From contig WGFD01000003.1 in assembly GCA_015492395.1 (NCBI GenBank), forward strand, positions 1-8,275: a stretch of DNA of 8,275 nucleotides. Direction: 5' to 3'. A model generated the notes under the pieces. That model was not told the origin of the DNA and made no database searches. It worked only from the letters and a program-made list of their open reading frames with translations. Shown in pieces: positions 1 through 8,271 of the stretch (positions are counted from its first letter, which is position 1; each line of letters begins with the position of its first letter). The stretch comes from Deltaproteobacteria bacterium. GTDB taxonomy: Bacteria > Desulfobacterota > GWC2-55-46 > S146-70. Both the position numbers and the translations under genes were made by a program.

Positions 1-264
1 AAGATTCCCCAAGAATCTGTTTGTCTCACCACTGCCGACACCGCATACCACGGCCATGATCCTCTCCCTGTAGTACCAGACTACCGCCAGGATAGCACCG
101 AGCTGTATGAATATGTTGAAGACCTTTGCCTTGTCACCGGTAAAGGCGAGGAGATCTCCCGCCACTATGAGATGGCCGGTCGATGATATGGGCAGAAACT
201 CCGTCACACCTTCCACGATACCAAGGATAAACGAACGTCCTACATCTAAGGTATCAACCTGCAT
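1..264 (-). CDS. uppP: Undecaprenyl-diphosphatase UppP (BacA), N-terminal part, cut by window edge
   Basis: This membrane phosphatase converts undecaprenyl diphosphate to the monophosphate, recycling the lipid carrier for peptidoglycan and other surface polymers and giving bacitracin tolerance. The first 88 residues are visible; the frame is still open at base 1, so the C-terminal part is missing. The family signature [15 protein letters not shown] occupies residues 18-32; its two glutamates (18, 22) and His31 match positions needed for catalysis in the family. A hydrophobic stretch, [14 protein letters not shown], follows at 52-65. The start is fixed: ATG at 264-262 is preceded by an in-frame TAA two codons upstream, and the protein then begins as usual for the family. 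No strong Shine-Dalgarno is visible, only a weak TTAAGAT. It lies 26 bases after phoU on the same strand, so it is probably co-transcribed with the phosphate operon and may be translationally coupled to phoU. Family identification is firm from the signature; operon membership is inferred from spacing. Confidence 0.93.
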   Translation of the reverse strand, partial: MQVDTLDVGRSFILGIVEGVTEFLPISSTGHLIVAGDLLAFTGDKAKVFNIFIQLGAILAVVWYYRERIMAVVCGVGSGETNRFLGNL

Positions 265-292
265 ATCTTAATGTACACCGCAACGGCAGGTT
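256..292 (-). promoter_or_regulatory. Inverted repeat joining phoU stop and uppP start
   Basis: In the transcript, AACCTGC (292-286, starting inside the phoU stop codon) is perfectly complementary to GCAGGTT (262-256, starting at the last base of the uppP ATG). The two 7-base arms are 23 bases apart. A hairpin here would hold the uppP initiation region until a ribosome finishing phoU opened it. The complementarity is direct observation; a role in translational coupling is inference, and the long loop makes the structure only moderately stable. Confidence 0.4.
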
Positions 293-956
293 AGTACTTC
301 GATACATTTATCTCCTCCATCTTGCCGGTGACCATGAATATCACCCTCTCGGCGATATTGGTGACCCTATCGGCGATTCTCTCGAGATTGTGGGCAACCC
401 ACATAAGATAGGTAGCCCCCTCTATAATCTTTGGATCCTCTATCATCAAGTAAATAAGCTCTTTATAGACCTCTTCATAGAGGGCATCGACCTCATCATC
501 TTCGATACATATGGCCTCCGCCGTCTTTTCATCCCTATCTGCAAAGGTCTTGAGACACCGTTTAAGCATAGAGACACCCTTGTCCGCCATCTTGGGCACA
601 TCTATCAACGGTTTCACAAGGGGGGCCTTGCCGAGCAGTATGTTTATCTTTGCTATTCCCTCTGCGTGGTCGGCGATCCTCTCCAGATCCGTAACAATAT
701 TGAGGACCGCCGCAATTATCCTGAGATCGATGGCCATGGGTTGCTGGGTCGCTATCAACAACAGGCATCTCTCCTCGATATCAAATCTCTTTTTATTTAT
801 TAAGAGATCGTTCTTTATTATCCTCTTCGACTCACCAATATCCCTGTTCTTCAGAGACTTGACAGAGTCCTTCACGGCCTTCGCAACTGTATCACCCAAC
901 TCATACATCTCGGATTCCAGTTCCTTGAGCTCATTGTGGTATAACATCCTCGTCAT
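291..956 (-). CDS. phoU: Phosphate signalling/transport regulator PhoU
   Basis: PhoU is a cytoplasmic, all-helical, metal-binding regulator that contacts the Pst transporter and the PhoR sensor, restraining phosphate uptake and shutting off the Pho response when phosphate is plentiful. The 221-residue product has the usual length and shows the expected internal duplication of two three-helix PhoU repeats: DLERIADHAEGIA at 90-102 and NLERIADRVTNIAERV at 190-205, each carrying the conserved acidic/arginine helix that binds metal clusters in the family. There is no signal peptide or membrane segment. The ATG at 956 has AGGAG eight bases upstream, which favours it over the second in-frame ATG three codons on. 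It begins 14 bases after the pstB stop, completing the classical pstSCAB-phoU order. Stop is TAA at 293-291. Nothing looks truncated or divergent. Confidence 0.96.
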   Translation of the reverse strand: MTRMLYHNELKELESEMYELGDTVAKAVKDSVKSLKNRDIGESKRIIKNDLLINKKRFDIEERCLLLIATQQPMAIDLRIIAAVLNIVTDLERIADHAEGIAKINILLGKAPLVKPLIDVPKMADKGVSMLKRCLKTFADRDEKTAEAICIEDDEVDALYEEVYKELIYLMIEDPKIIEGATYLMWVAHNLERIADRVTNIAERVIFMVTGKMEEINVSKY

Positions 957-970
957 CGCATCATCTCCTT

Positions 971-1729
971 TTATCCGAATCTTCCTGTAATATAGTCCTC
1001 TGTAAGCTTGTTTGACGGTGTGGTAAAGATGGTCCTGGTGACATCGAACTCCACCAGTTCCCCCATCATAAAGAATCCGGTGAAATCGGATACCCGTGCA
1101 GCCTGTTGCATATTATGGGTGACCATCACCACGGTATAGTCCTCCTTCAGTCCAGTTATCAGATCCTCAATCTTTGCAGTAGCAACCGGGTCGAGTGCGG
1201 AACATGGTTCATCCATCAATATAACCTCGGGCTCAACGGCGATTGCCCTGGCTATGCACAGTCTCTGCTGCTGTCCACCCGAAAGCGAAAGAGCGGACTC
1301 TTTCAACCTGCCTCCTATCTCATCCCAGAGTGCCGCACCCTTCAGCGCCCTTTCGACTCTCCCTGCAATCTCAGACTTACCCTTAATGCCTACCAGCCTG
1401 ATGCCAAAGGCGATATTCTCGAATATGGACATGGGGAATGGTGTCGGCTTCTGGAAGACCATACCTACCTTACTCCTTAGCCATATGAGGTCCATATCCC
1501 TGTCAAGGATATTCTTCCCATCCAGCAGTATCTCTCCACTATAGCGGTTCCCTGGGTAGAGGTCGTGCATCCTGTTAAAACAGCGCAGGAAGGTGGTCTT
1601 TCCACATCCCGAAGGACCTATAAGCGCCGTTACGGTCTTGTCGTATACCGCGAGGGAGATCTCTTTAAGGGCATGCCCCCCACCGGAATAATAAAAGTTA
1701 AGTCTATTGACCTCTAGTCTAGCGTTCAT
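971..1729 (-). CDS. pstB: Phosphate ABC transporter ATP-binding protein PstB
   Basis: PstB is the cytoplasmic ATPase that drives phosphate import through PstC/PstA. The 252-residue protein has every ABC motif in order: Walker [10 protein letters not shown] (38-46), Q-loop Gln93 in [19 protein letters not shown], signature LSGGQQQRL (149-157), Walker B VILMDEP (169-175) with catalytic Glu174, and the switch His205 in [13 protein letters not shown]. The PTPFPMSI stretch is typical of PstB rather than other importers. A longer reading upstream to 1816 is possible but would lie inside pstA; the ATG at 1727-1729 is preferred because it overlaps the pstA stop as ATGA, has GGAGG 11 bases upstream, and gives the standard N-terminus before the beta-strand [10 protein letters not shown]. 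The overlap suggests translational coupling with pstA; phoU follows after 14 bases. Confidence 0.96.
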   Translation of the reverse strand: MNARLEVNRLNFYYSGGGHALKEISLAVYDKTVTALIGPSGCGKTTFLRCFNRMHDLYPGNRYSGEILLDGKNILDRDMDLIWLRSKVGMVFQKPTPFPMSIFENIAFGIRLVGIKGKSEIAGRVERALKGAALWDEIGGRLKESALSLSGGQQQRLCIARAIAVEPEVILMDEPCSALDPVATAKIEDLITGLKEDYTVVMVTHNMQQAARVSDFTGFFMMGELVEFDVTRTIFTTPSNKLTEDYITGRFG

Positions 1730-2571
1730 TTTCCGGGGTACCTCCATCTGATTACAAGCCTTCCTATTATGGTTATAGCCAGGATGAGCAGTGTCATGAT
1801 AAGTGACGCCGCCCATGCCTGGCTATGCCAGTCGTCATACGGACCCATTGCATACTGAAAGATCGTCACTGTAAGGGACGAAATGGGCTCATTCATGTTG
1901 GTAGAAAAGAAGGAGTTGTTGAATGATGTAAAGAGTAGCGGTGCCGTCTCCCCCATGACCCTGGCCATGGAGAGGAGGACCCCCGTAAATATCCCTGCCG
2001 CTGCACCCCTGTAAACCACACTGATGATTACCTTATAGCGCGGCGCTCCCAATGCGAAGGCGGCCTCCCGCAAACTCCATGGAACGAGTGTAAGCATGTC
2101 CTCCGTCGTCCTTAATACGACCGGTATCATTATTATTGCGAGGGCAATCGCCCCGGCCCAGCCGCTGAAATGGCCCAAGGGTTTAACCAGCACGGCATAG
2201 ATGAAGGTCCCGATCACGATGGAAGGGGTGCTGACCATTATGTCCGACAAGGTGCTTATAATCATTGCGAATCTCTTTCCCCGCACATACTCCGCCAGGA
2301 AGGTGCCACCCAGAAGACCTACAGGCACACCCAGGAGTGTTGCAAAGAAGGTTATCATAATATGCCCTACGAAGGCATTCCTGAGTCCGCCGCCTCCGAA
2401 TCCGGGTGGAGACGGATCATTAAGGAAGAGATTAAGGTTTAAAGCACCGATTCCGTGGACTACCACATCCCCCAGTATGAAGATAAGCCAGAAAAGACCA
2501 AGCGCCGCCGCCAGTGTGGAAAGAGAGAGGGCAACCAGGTTCTTGAACTTTCTCATACCGGTGTTACTCAT
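1726..2571 (-). CDS. pstA: Phosphate ABC transporter permease PstA
   Basis: PstA is one of the two inner-membrane subunits forming the phosphate channel. The 281-residue product is a BPD-type permease with about six hydrophobic segments (roughly 13-35, 68-95, 103-130, 139-157, 188-205 and 252-274). The cytoplasmic coupling helix that docks on PstB is seen as [20 protein letters not shown] (168-187), and the family motif [11 protein letters not shown] spans 204-214. A glycine-rich segment, [11 protein letters not shown] (55-65), precedes the second hydrophobic segment. The ATG at 2571 overlaps the pstC TGA as ATGA and has a purine-rich AGAGGCGG upstream; a second in-frame ATG five codons later is possible but less well placed. 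Both ends overlap neighbours by four bases, so pstC, pstA and pstB are very tightly coupled. Confidence 0.95.
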   Translation of the reverse strand: MSNTGMRKFKNLVALSLSTLAAALGLFWLIFILGDVVVHGIGALNLNLFLNDPSPPGFGGGGLRNAFVGHIMITFFATLLGVPVGLLGGTFLAEYVRGKRFAMIISTLSDIMVSTPSIVIGTFIYAVLVKPLGHFSGWAGAIALAIIMIPVVLRTTEDMLTLVPWSLREAAFALGAPRYKVIISVVYRGAAAGIFTGVLLSMARVMGETAPLLFTSFNNSFFSTNMNEPISSLTVTIFQYAMGPYDDWHSQAWAASLIMTLLILAITIIGRLVIRWRYPGK

Positions 2572-3509
2572 CTCGCAAACCGCCTCTCGGCCCTGATAAC
2601 GAATAGTTTAGCTGCAGCCAGGACGATAAAACTCAACACAAAGAGGAGGAGGGCCAGATAGAAGAGTGAAGAGAGGTATATATCCGTGTCAGCCTCGGTA
2701 AATTCGTTGGCAAGGGTTACAGTAATGGTCGCCGCCGCATCGTAAAGCGACGTGGTTATCTGGTGGTTGTTGCCAAGGACGAAGGCAACCGCCATCGTCT
2801 CCCCTATGGCCCTCCCAAGCGACAGGATAACACCGCCAAATATACCAAGTTTGGAGTATGGCAGGATAACGCTTCTTATGACCTCCCACTTCGTCGCACC
2901 GAGACCATAGGCCGACTCCTTGACAACAGCAGGTGTGAGATTAAAGGCATCCCTGGATATACTTGCGGTAAAAGGAATGATCATTATACTCAGTATCAGA
3001 CTGGCCGTTAACAGGTCAATGCCCATCGGGGTCCCCTCGAAGAGGATACCGATGAGGGGCAGCCTTCCCACCGTTCCCTGAAGGGCCGGTTCAATGTATT
3101 CCGACATGATCGGCGCAAGGGTAAAGAGTCCCCACATGCCGTAGATTATGCTGGGTATGGCCGCGAGGAGTTCAATGGCGGCGCCTATCGGTCCTTTCAA
3201 GAAGTTTGGTGCTATCTCAGTCACAAATATGGCTACACCGATTGCAATAGGCACTGCGAATACGAGAGAAAGCACCGTTGTGACCGCTGTACCGAAGAGG
3301 GTCGTTGCCGCCCCGAATGATTCTGTTACAGGATTCCATTCCGTCGAAGTAATGAAATCTAGAATGCCGAACCGCTCTATGGCAAGGGAAGATTCCGACA
3401 ACAGCACATAAAGTATACCTACCGTAAAGGCGAGCACGGACAGTGATGCCCCGGCTGTGAAGAGATAGAATGTCACGTCAACAGGGTGCTTTTTTACCGG
3501 GACCGCCAA
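2568..3509 (-). CDS. pstC: Phosphate ABC transporter permease PstC (TTG start)
   Basis: PstC pairs with PstA to form the transmembrane channel of the high-affinity phosphate importer. The 313-residue product has hydrophobic segments near 17-37, 73-97, 107-131, 163-184, 222-247 and 280-304, a large periplasmic stretch after the first one (FITSTEWNPVTESFGA, 52-67, typical of PstC), the coupling helix ESAYGLGATKWEVIRSVILP (198-217) and the motif GRAIGETMAVAFV (232-244). The start is TTG at 3509-3507: an in-frame TAA at 3524-3522 rules out anything further upstream except non-start codons, and AAGGAG sits eight bases before it. A nearby ATG at 3516-3514 is out of frame and too close to the Shine-Dalgarno. 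The gene follows pstS after an unusually long 281-base gap and overlaps pstA by four bases. Confidence 0.95.
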   Translation of the reverse strand: MAVPVKKHPVDVTFYLFTAGASLSVLAFTVGILYVLLSESSLAIERFGILDFITSTEWNPVTESFGAATTLFGTAVTTVLSLVFAVPIAIGVAIFVTEIAPNFLKGPIGAAIELLAAIPSIIYGMWGLFTLAPIMSEYIEPALQGTVGRLPLIGILFEGTPMGIDLLTASLILSIMIIPFTASISRDAFNLTPAVVKESAYGLGATKWEVIRSVILPYSKLGIFGGVILSLGRAIGETMAVAFVLGNNHQITTSLYDAAATITVTLANEFTEADTDIYLSSLFYLALLLFVLSFIVLAAAKLFVIRAERRFAR

Positions 3510-3517
3510 GAACCATA

Positions 3518-3523
3518 CTCCTT
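3518..3523 (-). promoter_or_regulatory. Ribosome binding site that fixes the pstC TTG start
   Basis: AAGGAG on the minus strand stands eight bases before the TTG start of pstC and immediately follows, overlapping, an in-frame TAA. It makes TTG the only sensible initiation codon. An ATG lies between them, but only one base after the AAGGAG and in another frame, so it should be a poor competitor. Confidence 0.7.
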
Positions 3524-3579
3524 AATCATCTTTGGATGTAACTATCCGGGGAGATATTGCGGGAAGAGGCGGGGCTAAA

Positions 3580-3609
3580 CCGGCAGCCATCCGTTTGGCC
3601 TGGTGCCGG
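3580..3609 (-). other. Hairpin in the pstS-pstC gap
   Basis: CCGGCA (3580-3585) and TGCCGG (3604-3609) are perfectly complementary; with one bulged base the stem extends by CCA/TGG to nine pairs, with an 11-base loop. No T-run follows on the minus strand, so it is not a standard terminator. Hairpins between a binding-protein gene and its permease genes often protect the upstream mRNA, which could keep PstS in excess over PstC; that role is inferred, not shown. Confidence 0.35.
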
Positions 3610-3735
3610 GCAGGGATTACTTTCGGGAATCTCCTTCCCTGACAACGTTCTTTGCACACCCTCTATTCCTTAACCTTTTGACCGCACTCAAGGATTCACA
3701 TCTCAATCGTAGACCGCATAAGCATGCGTCAGATT

Positions 3736-3765
3736 ATTATATTACACAGATGTGTTCTCTTTCAA
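3736..3765 (-). promoter_or_regulatory. Candidate internal sigma-70 promoter upstream of pstC
   Basis: On the minus strand, TTGAAA (3765-3760) and a perfect TATAAT (3741-3736) are separated by 18 bases, close to the sigma-70 consensus. It lies within the 281-base gap just after the pstS stop and would start transcription near 3728, giving pstC-pstA-pstB-phoU a leader of roughly 220 bases. The spacer contains the small palindrome ACACAGATGTGT (3744-3755), which could be an operator. Sequence match is direct; activity is inferred. Confidence 0.5.
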
Positions 3766-3790
3766 GGGCAAGATCGTTCCTCCAAGCCGG

Positions 3791-4810
3791 CTATTCTCCG
3801 AAGATACCATTGGCCTTCCAGTACTCCCTGACCCTATCCTTGAGATAGTCCGGCAGAGGTGCATAGACCAGTCTTCGGGCCATTTCATCGGCCTCCTTGG
3901 AAAACGCCCACTCGAAGAACCTTACAACCTTCTTGTTTACGGCGCCATTGTCTCTGGCAACAAGGATATTTGTTGCAGCAACAATCGGCCAGGCGTTCCT
4001 GCCCTTTGTATTCGTCACCCATGTATAAAAGTGCTTCCCGGGATCATAGTCACCCGCCTTTGCAGCCTCTGAAAACGTCTCCAGTGTCGGCTTCACAACG
4101 TTGCCCGCAGCATTCTTCAATAGCGTATAGGTCAGTTTATTCTGCTTTGCATAGGCGAACTCGACGTAGCCTATGGAATATTTGACCCTCTTCACATAGT
4201 TCGCGACGCCCTCGTTGCCCTTGCCTCCTATACCCACCGGCCACTTCACCGACTTCCCGTAACCCACCTTTTTGCGCCACATGGAACATGCACCGTCCAG
4301 GTAGTGAGTGAAGACCGCCGTTGTGCCGGAACCGTCCGAACGGTGGACAACGATTATCTTTTTGTCCGGAAGTCTCAGGTCCCTATTCAGAGCGGCTATT
4401 CCGGGATCGCTCCATTTTGTTATCTCTCCCAAAAAGATCCGGCAAACCGTCTTCGCATCAAGCAACATCTCTTCCGTCTTGACCCCTGGAATATTAACAA
4501 CGAGCACCTCGCCACCGATCACCTGCGGCCACTGCAAGAGCCCATCCTTCTCTACCTTCTCCGGCGCCAATCCATCATCCGAGGCTCCGAAGTCTACAGT
4601 CCTGTTAACGATCTGCCTGACACCACCGCCTGAGCCGATGGACTGATAGTTCAGACGGATACCTGTTTTCCTCTGGTACTGAAATGCCCATGCGGAATAG
4701 AGTGGATACGGAAACGTCGCCCCGGCGCCGTTTATCATATCTTTTGCGAATGCATCGCCGTAACATAGCGACATAAAAGCTGCCATGACAATGAACAAGA
4801 TACGCTTCAT
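3791..4810 (-). CDS. pstS: Periplasmic phosphate-binding protein PstS
   Basis: PstS is the high-affinity phosphate receptor that delivers its ligand to PstC/PstA. The 339-residue precursor begins with a Sec signal peptide: MKR, a hydrophobic core (4-17), and an AFA cleavage site at 20-22, giving a mature start near Lys23. There is no lipobox cysteine, so a soluble periplasmic form is expected. Phosphate-binding segments are in place: GAGATFPYPLY (28-38), YQSIGSGGG (55-63), DFGASDD (73-79), HRSDGSGTT (156-164) and GNEGVA (198-203). Length is normal. The ATG at 4810 has GGAGG five bases upstream. It is the first gene of the operon, 46 bases downstream of a candidate Pho box, and is separated from pstC by 281 bases, an arrangement that allows it to be made in excess. 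Stop is TAG at 3793-3791. Confidence 0.96.
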   Translation of the reverse strand: MKRILFIVMAAFMSLCYGDAFAKDMINGAGATFPYPLYSAWAFQYQRKTGIRLNYQSIGSGGGVRQIVNRTVDFGASDDGLAPEKVEKDGLLQWPQVIGGEVLVVNIPGVKTEEMLLDAKTVCRIFLGEITKWSDPGIAALNRDLRLPDKKIIVVHRSDGSGTTAVFTHYLDGACSMWRKKVGYGKSVKWPVGIGGKGNEGVANYVKRVKYSIGYVEFAYAKQNKLTYTLLKNAAGNVVKPTLETFSEAAKAGDYDPGKHFYTWVTNTKGRNAWPIVAATNILVARDNGAVNKKVVRFFEWAFSKEADEMARRLVYAPLPDYLKDRVREYWKANGIFGE

Positions 4811-4839
4811 CTCTTCCTCCAGTCTTCTCTATTTCTCTC

Positions 4840-4884
4840 TTTATAACACACTTTTATTACGGAAATATGACAATATCTTTACGA
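4840..4884 (-). promoter_or_regulatory. Candidate Pho box and -10 of the pst operon promoter
   Basis: On the minus strand TTGTCAT (4873-4867) and CCGTAAT (4862-4856) are spaced exactly 11 bases start to start, as in PhoB-binding direct repeats of the CTGTCAT type (six and five of seven bases match). A weaker third unit, TCGTAAA (4884-4878), lies another 11 bases upstream and resembles the CCGTAAT unit. A -10-like TATAAA (4845-4840) follows the box after ten bases, the geometry of PhoB-activated promoters where the box replaces the -35. Transcription would begin near 4833, shortly before pstS. The spacing supports PhoB control in phosphate starvation; the consensus is that of enterobacteria, so the match is tentative. 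Confidence 0.5.
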
Positions 4885-4890
4885 TATTGT
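4870..4890. promoter_or_regulatory. Perfect inverted repeat overlapping the Pho box
   Basis: ACAATATC (4870-4877) and GATATTGT (4883-4890) form a perfect eight-base inverted repeat around a five-base centre. It overlaps the upstream half of the candidate Pho box. It could be an operator for a dimeric regulator or simply an AT-rich hairpin; there is no T-run placing it as a terminator. Its position directly upstream of the pst promoter makes a regulatory role plausible. Confidence 0.4.
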
Positions 4891-4953
4891 GAAGGCTCCT
4901 GGCCATTTTCCGGCACATACCGATAATAGGCACCCGTCCAATCGCATGGCTTC

Positions 4954-5030
4954 ATTGAAGCTCCCTGCAGCAAGCTGCTGGGAATGCCTGCCTGCCTGTT
5001 AATCCTGGCAGACAGGCGCTCGCTATGCAT
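4954..5030 (-). repeat. Palindromic intergenic repeat, copy A
   Basis: This 77-base block begins ATTGAAG, carries a hairpin built on GCAGC-AA-GCTGC with flanking CCC/GGG, then CCTGCCTGCCTG, and ends CAGACAGGCGCTCGCTATGCAT. The same succession occurs in inverted orientation at 8077-8180 (copy B), with about 25 extra bases there and point differences. It lies between the nfnB terminator and the pst promoter. Two related copies in one window argue for a dispersed, REP/BIME-like family in this genome. It is not coding: the only open frame across it has no ribosome binding site and no recognisable product. Confidence 0.75.
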
Positions 5031-5060
5031 CTTCATCGTCACAACAAACGGCCACTTTCA

Positions 5061-5093
5061 AACAAAAAGAGGCCGGTCTCCAAATCCGGCCTC
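5061..5093 (-). terminator. Intrinsic terminator after nfnB
   Basis: On the minus strand GAGGCCGG (5093-5086) and CCGGCCTC (5076-5069) form a perfect eight-pair GC-rich stem with a nine-base loop, followed directly by TTTTTGTTTG. The stem starts 31 bases after the nfnB stop. This is a textbook Rho-independent terminator and separates the nfnAB unit from the phosphate operon. Confidence 0.9.
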
Positions 5094-5124
5094 CTCTCTT
5101 CCATAACCATTTCAACGGCGGCCG

Positions 5125-7390
<2,266 letters not shown>

Positions 7391-7547
7391 TGGCTCACCC
7401 CTTTCTTAATAATCCCGTTGAAATTGACGCAAAGCGCCGCAACTATGTATGCCTGCGTTGTTCTTTAGCAGCCGTTGTGCCTTGCTCCGCTTTGCCCTGC
7501 TACTTCGTATGCGCATATACCTCTCAGTTGGAGATCTTTACAGCAGA

Positions 7548-7563
7548 TGCCAGGACCGTACCA
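7548..7563 (-). promoter_or_regulatory. Candidate sigma-54 (-24/-12) promoter of nfnAB
   Basis: The minus-strand string TGGTACGGTCCTGGCA (7563-7548) matches the sigma-54 consensus TGGCACG-N4-TTGCA at 10 of 12 defined bases and keeps the required GG-N10-GC spacing. It would start transcription near 7538, leaving a leader of about 150 bases to nfnA. A match this good is rare in a region this size but would be expected about once in the whole window on both strands, so it is suggestive only. No clear sigma-70 promoter was seen nearer the gene. Confidence 0.3.
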
Positions 7564-7625
7564 GCCGCGCATTCTCAAAAATCGATTCCACCGCTTAGAG
7601 TCTCTTGTTTAGAACCCAAAGTCCA

Positions 7626-7787
7626 CTTAAGGAAGGTCTGATTTATTCAGACCTTCCGCGCGGCACAGGGATATGCCACAATTTTCAATGGCTGTAAGCC
7701 ATTGAAAATGTGAGAAAAAGAAAAATCGCACTTTTCCTTTTTCGTCTCTGAATAATTCAGGGATGAATTATTCAGAGGTTCCTTAAG
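7626..7787. repeat. Hairpin-rich MITE-like element with inverted ends
   Basis: The 162-base block is bounded by inverted ends that match at 19 of 23 positions: CTTAAGGAAGGTCTGA at the left, and CTTAAGGAACCTCTGA read inward from 7787. Inside are four consecutive hairpins: GGAAGGTCTGA/TCAGACCTTCC (7631-7641, 7647-7657; perfect, 11 pairs), ATTTTCAATGGCT/AGCCATTGAAAAT (7681-7693, 7697-7709; perfect, 13 pairs), an A-rich/T-rich stem (7714-7724, 7732-7743, one bulge), and CTCTGAATAATTC/GAATTATTCAGAG (7746-7758, 7765-7777; perfect, 13 pairs). There is no coding capacity. Inverted ends with no gene suggest a non-autonomous mobile element or a structured RNA; no target duplication was identified. Confidence 0.6.
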
Positions 7788-7923
7788 AATAATGGATTAC
7801 TATCGATCTTGTCAAGACAAACTGCCCGCTGACAAGAGGCATTGAACCACCATCGCACTCCCTGCGGCGAGTTACGGAAAATGCATTTGCCGTGCATCTC
7901 CAAATTCGGATTTCTCAGGGAGT

Positions 7924-8001
7924 ATTTTCAATAGCCTACAGCCATCAAAGACAACGGCCCATCCATGTGCCGTGGAAGATCTGAATAAATCGGACCTTCC
8001 G
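7924..8001 (-). repeat. Inverted, diverged copy of the 7631-7709 hairpin unit
   Basis: Read on the minus strand from 8001, this block starts GGAAGGTCCGATTTATTCAG, continues with a CGGCACA-GGAT segment and ends GATGGCTGTAGGCTATTGAAAAT, the same order of elements as plus-strand 7631-7709. The first hairpin is retained with two changes that leave wobble pairs in one transcript orientation; the second hairpin has lost part of its pairing. It is therefore a second copy in opposite orientation, 214 bases to the right of the first. Confidence 0.65.
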
Positions 8002-8076
8002 TAGGGGTCCATCAGGGGCACCATGCCAACCTTCACCCCTTGCCCATACCTACCATACCCTAACCGTATAGTGAAC

Positions 8077-8180
8077 ATGCATAGCGAGCGCCTGTCTGCG
8101 TGCGACGCACCTGTCCGCCAAGATTGACAGGCAGGCGGGCGGGCAGGTATTCCCCGCAGCAAGCTGCGGGGAACTTCAAT
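8077..8180 (+). repeat. Palindromic intergenic repeat, copy B
   Basis: This 104-base copy begins ATGCATAGCGAGCGCCTGTC and ends in ACTTCAAT, the reverse complement order of copy A at 4954-5030. It contains a perfect 11-pair hairpin (TTCCCCGCAGC 8150-8160, GCTGCGGGGAA 8163-8173, loop AA), a CCTGTC/GACAGG stem (8110-8115, 8126-8131) and a short palindrome GTGCGACGCAC (8100-8110) absent from copy A. Its near-perfect stems suggest it is the better preserved copy. Non-coding. Confidence 0.75.
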
Positions 8181-8210
8181 ACACATCTTCTTTCTTCAAG
8201 AAAAGAAACC

Positions 8211-8271
8211 TGTTGTCAACAAATAGAAATGTCCGGTTTTATGACAAATGAAATGTCCGGTTTTTGTTGTC
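8211..8271. repeat. Nested direct repeats at the window edge, possible IS end
   Basis: GAAATGTCCGGTTTT occurs at 8226-8240 and 8250-8264, each preceded by ACAAAT, a 24-base period. TGTTGTC flanks the pair at 8211-8217 and 8265-8271. A palindrome, TGTTG-T-CAACA, covers 8211-8221. Short repeated blocks of this kind are found at the ends of several insertion sequences, where transposase binds more than once, but no transposase is visible because the window ends at 8275. The repeats are certain; the insertion-sequence reading is a guess. Confidence 0.45.

Noticed and set aside
3522..3590. A 22-codon frame ending at the TAA just before the pstC TTG, possible leader peptide
   Set aside because: No Shine-Dalgarno before its ATG, which sits inside a hairpin; nothing in the peptide suggests an attenuation mechanism. 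Length and position could be chance.
4857..5042. Minus-strand open frame of 61 codons between nfnB and pstS
   Set aside because: It covers repeat A and the Pho-box region, has no ribosome binding site or homology I recognise, and would end inside the pst promoter.
7681..7743. Hairpins followed by A/T runs, considered as a bidirectional terminator
   Set aside because: On neither strand does a GC-rich stem run directly into a T-tract, and there is no gene end nearby on either strand needing termination.
7626..8180. Repeat cluster considered as a CRISPR array
   Set aside because: Units are not evenly spaced, occur in opposite orientations and have no unique spacers of uniform length.
7872..8186. 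Minus-strand open frame of 104 codons
   Set aside because: It runs through repeat B and the inverted hairpin copy, has no ribosome binding site, no recognisable domain and a composition set by the palindromes; most likely a frame opened by repeats.
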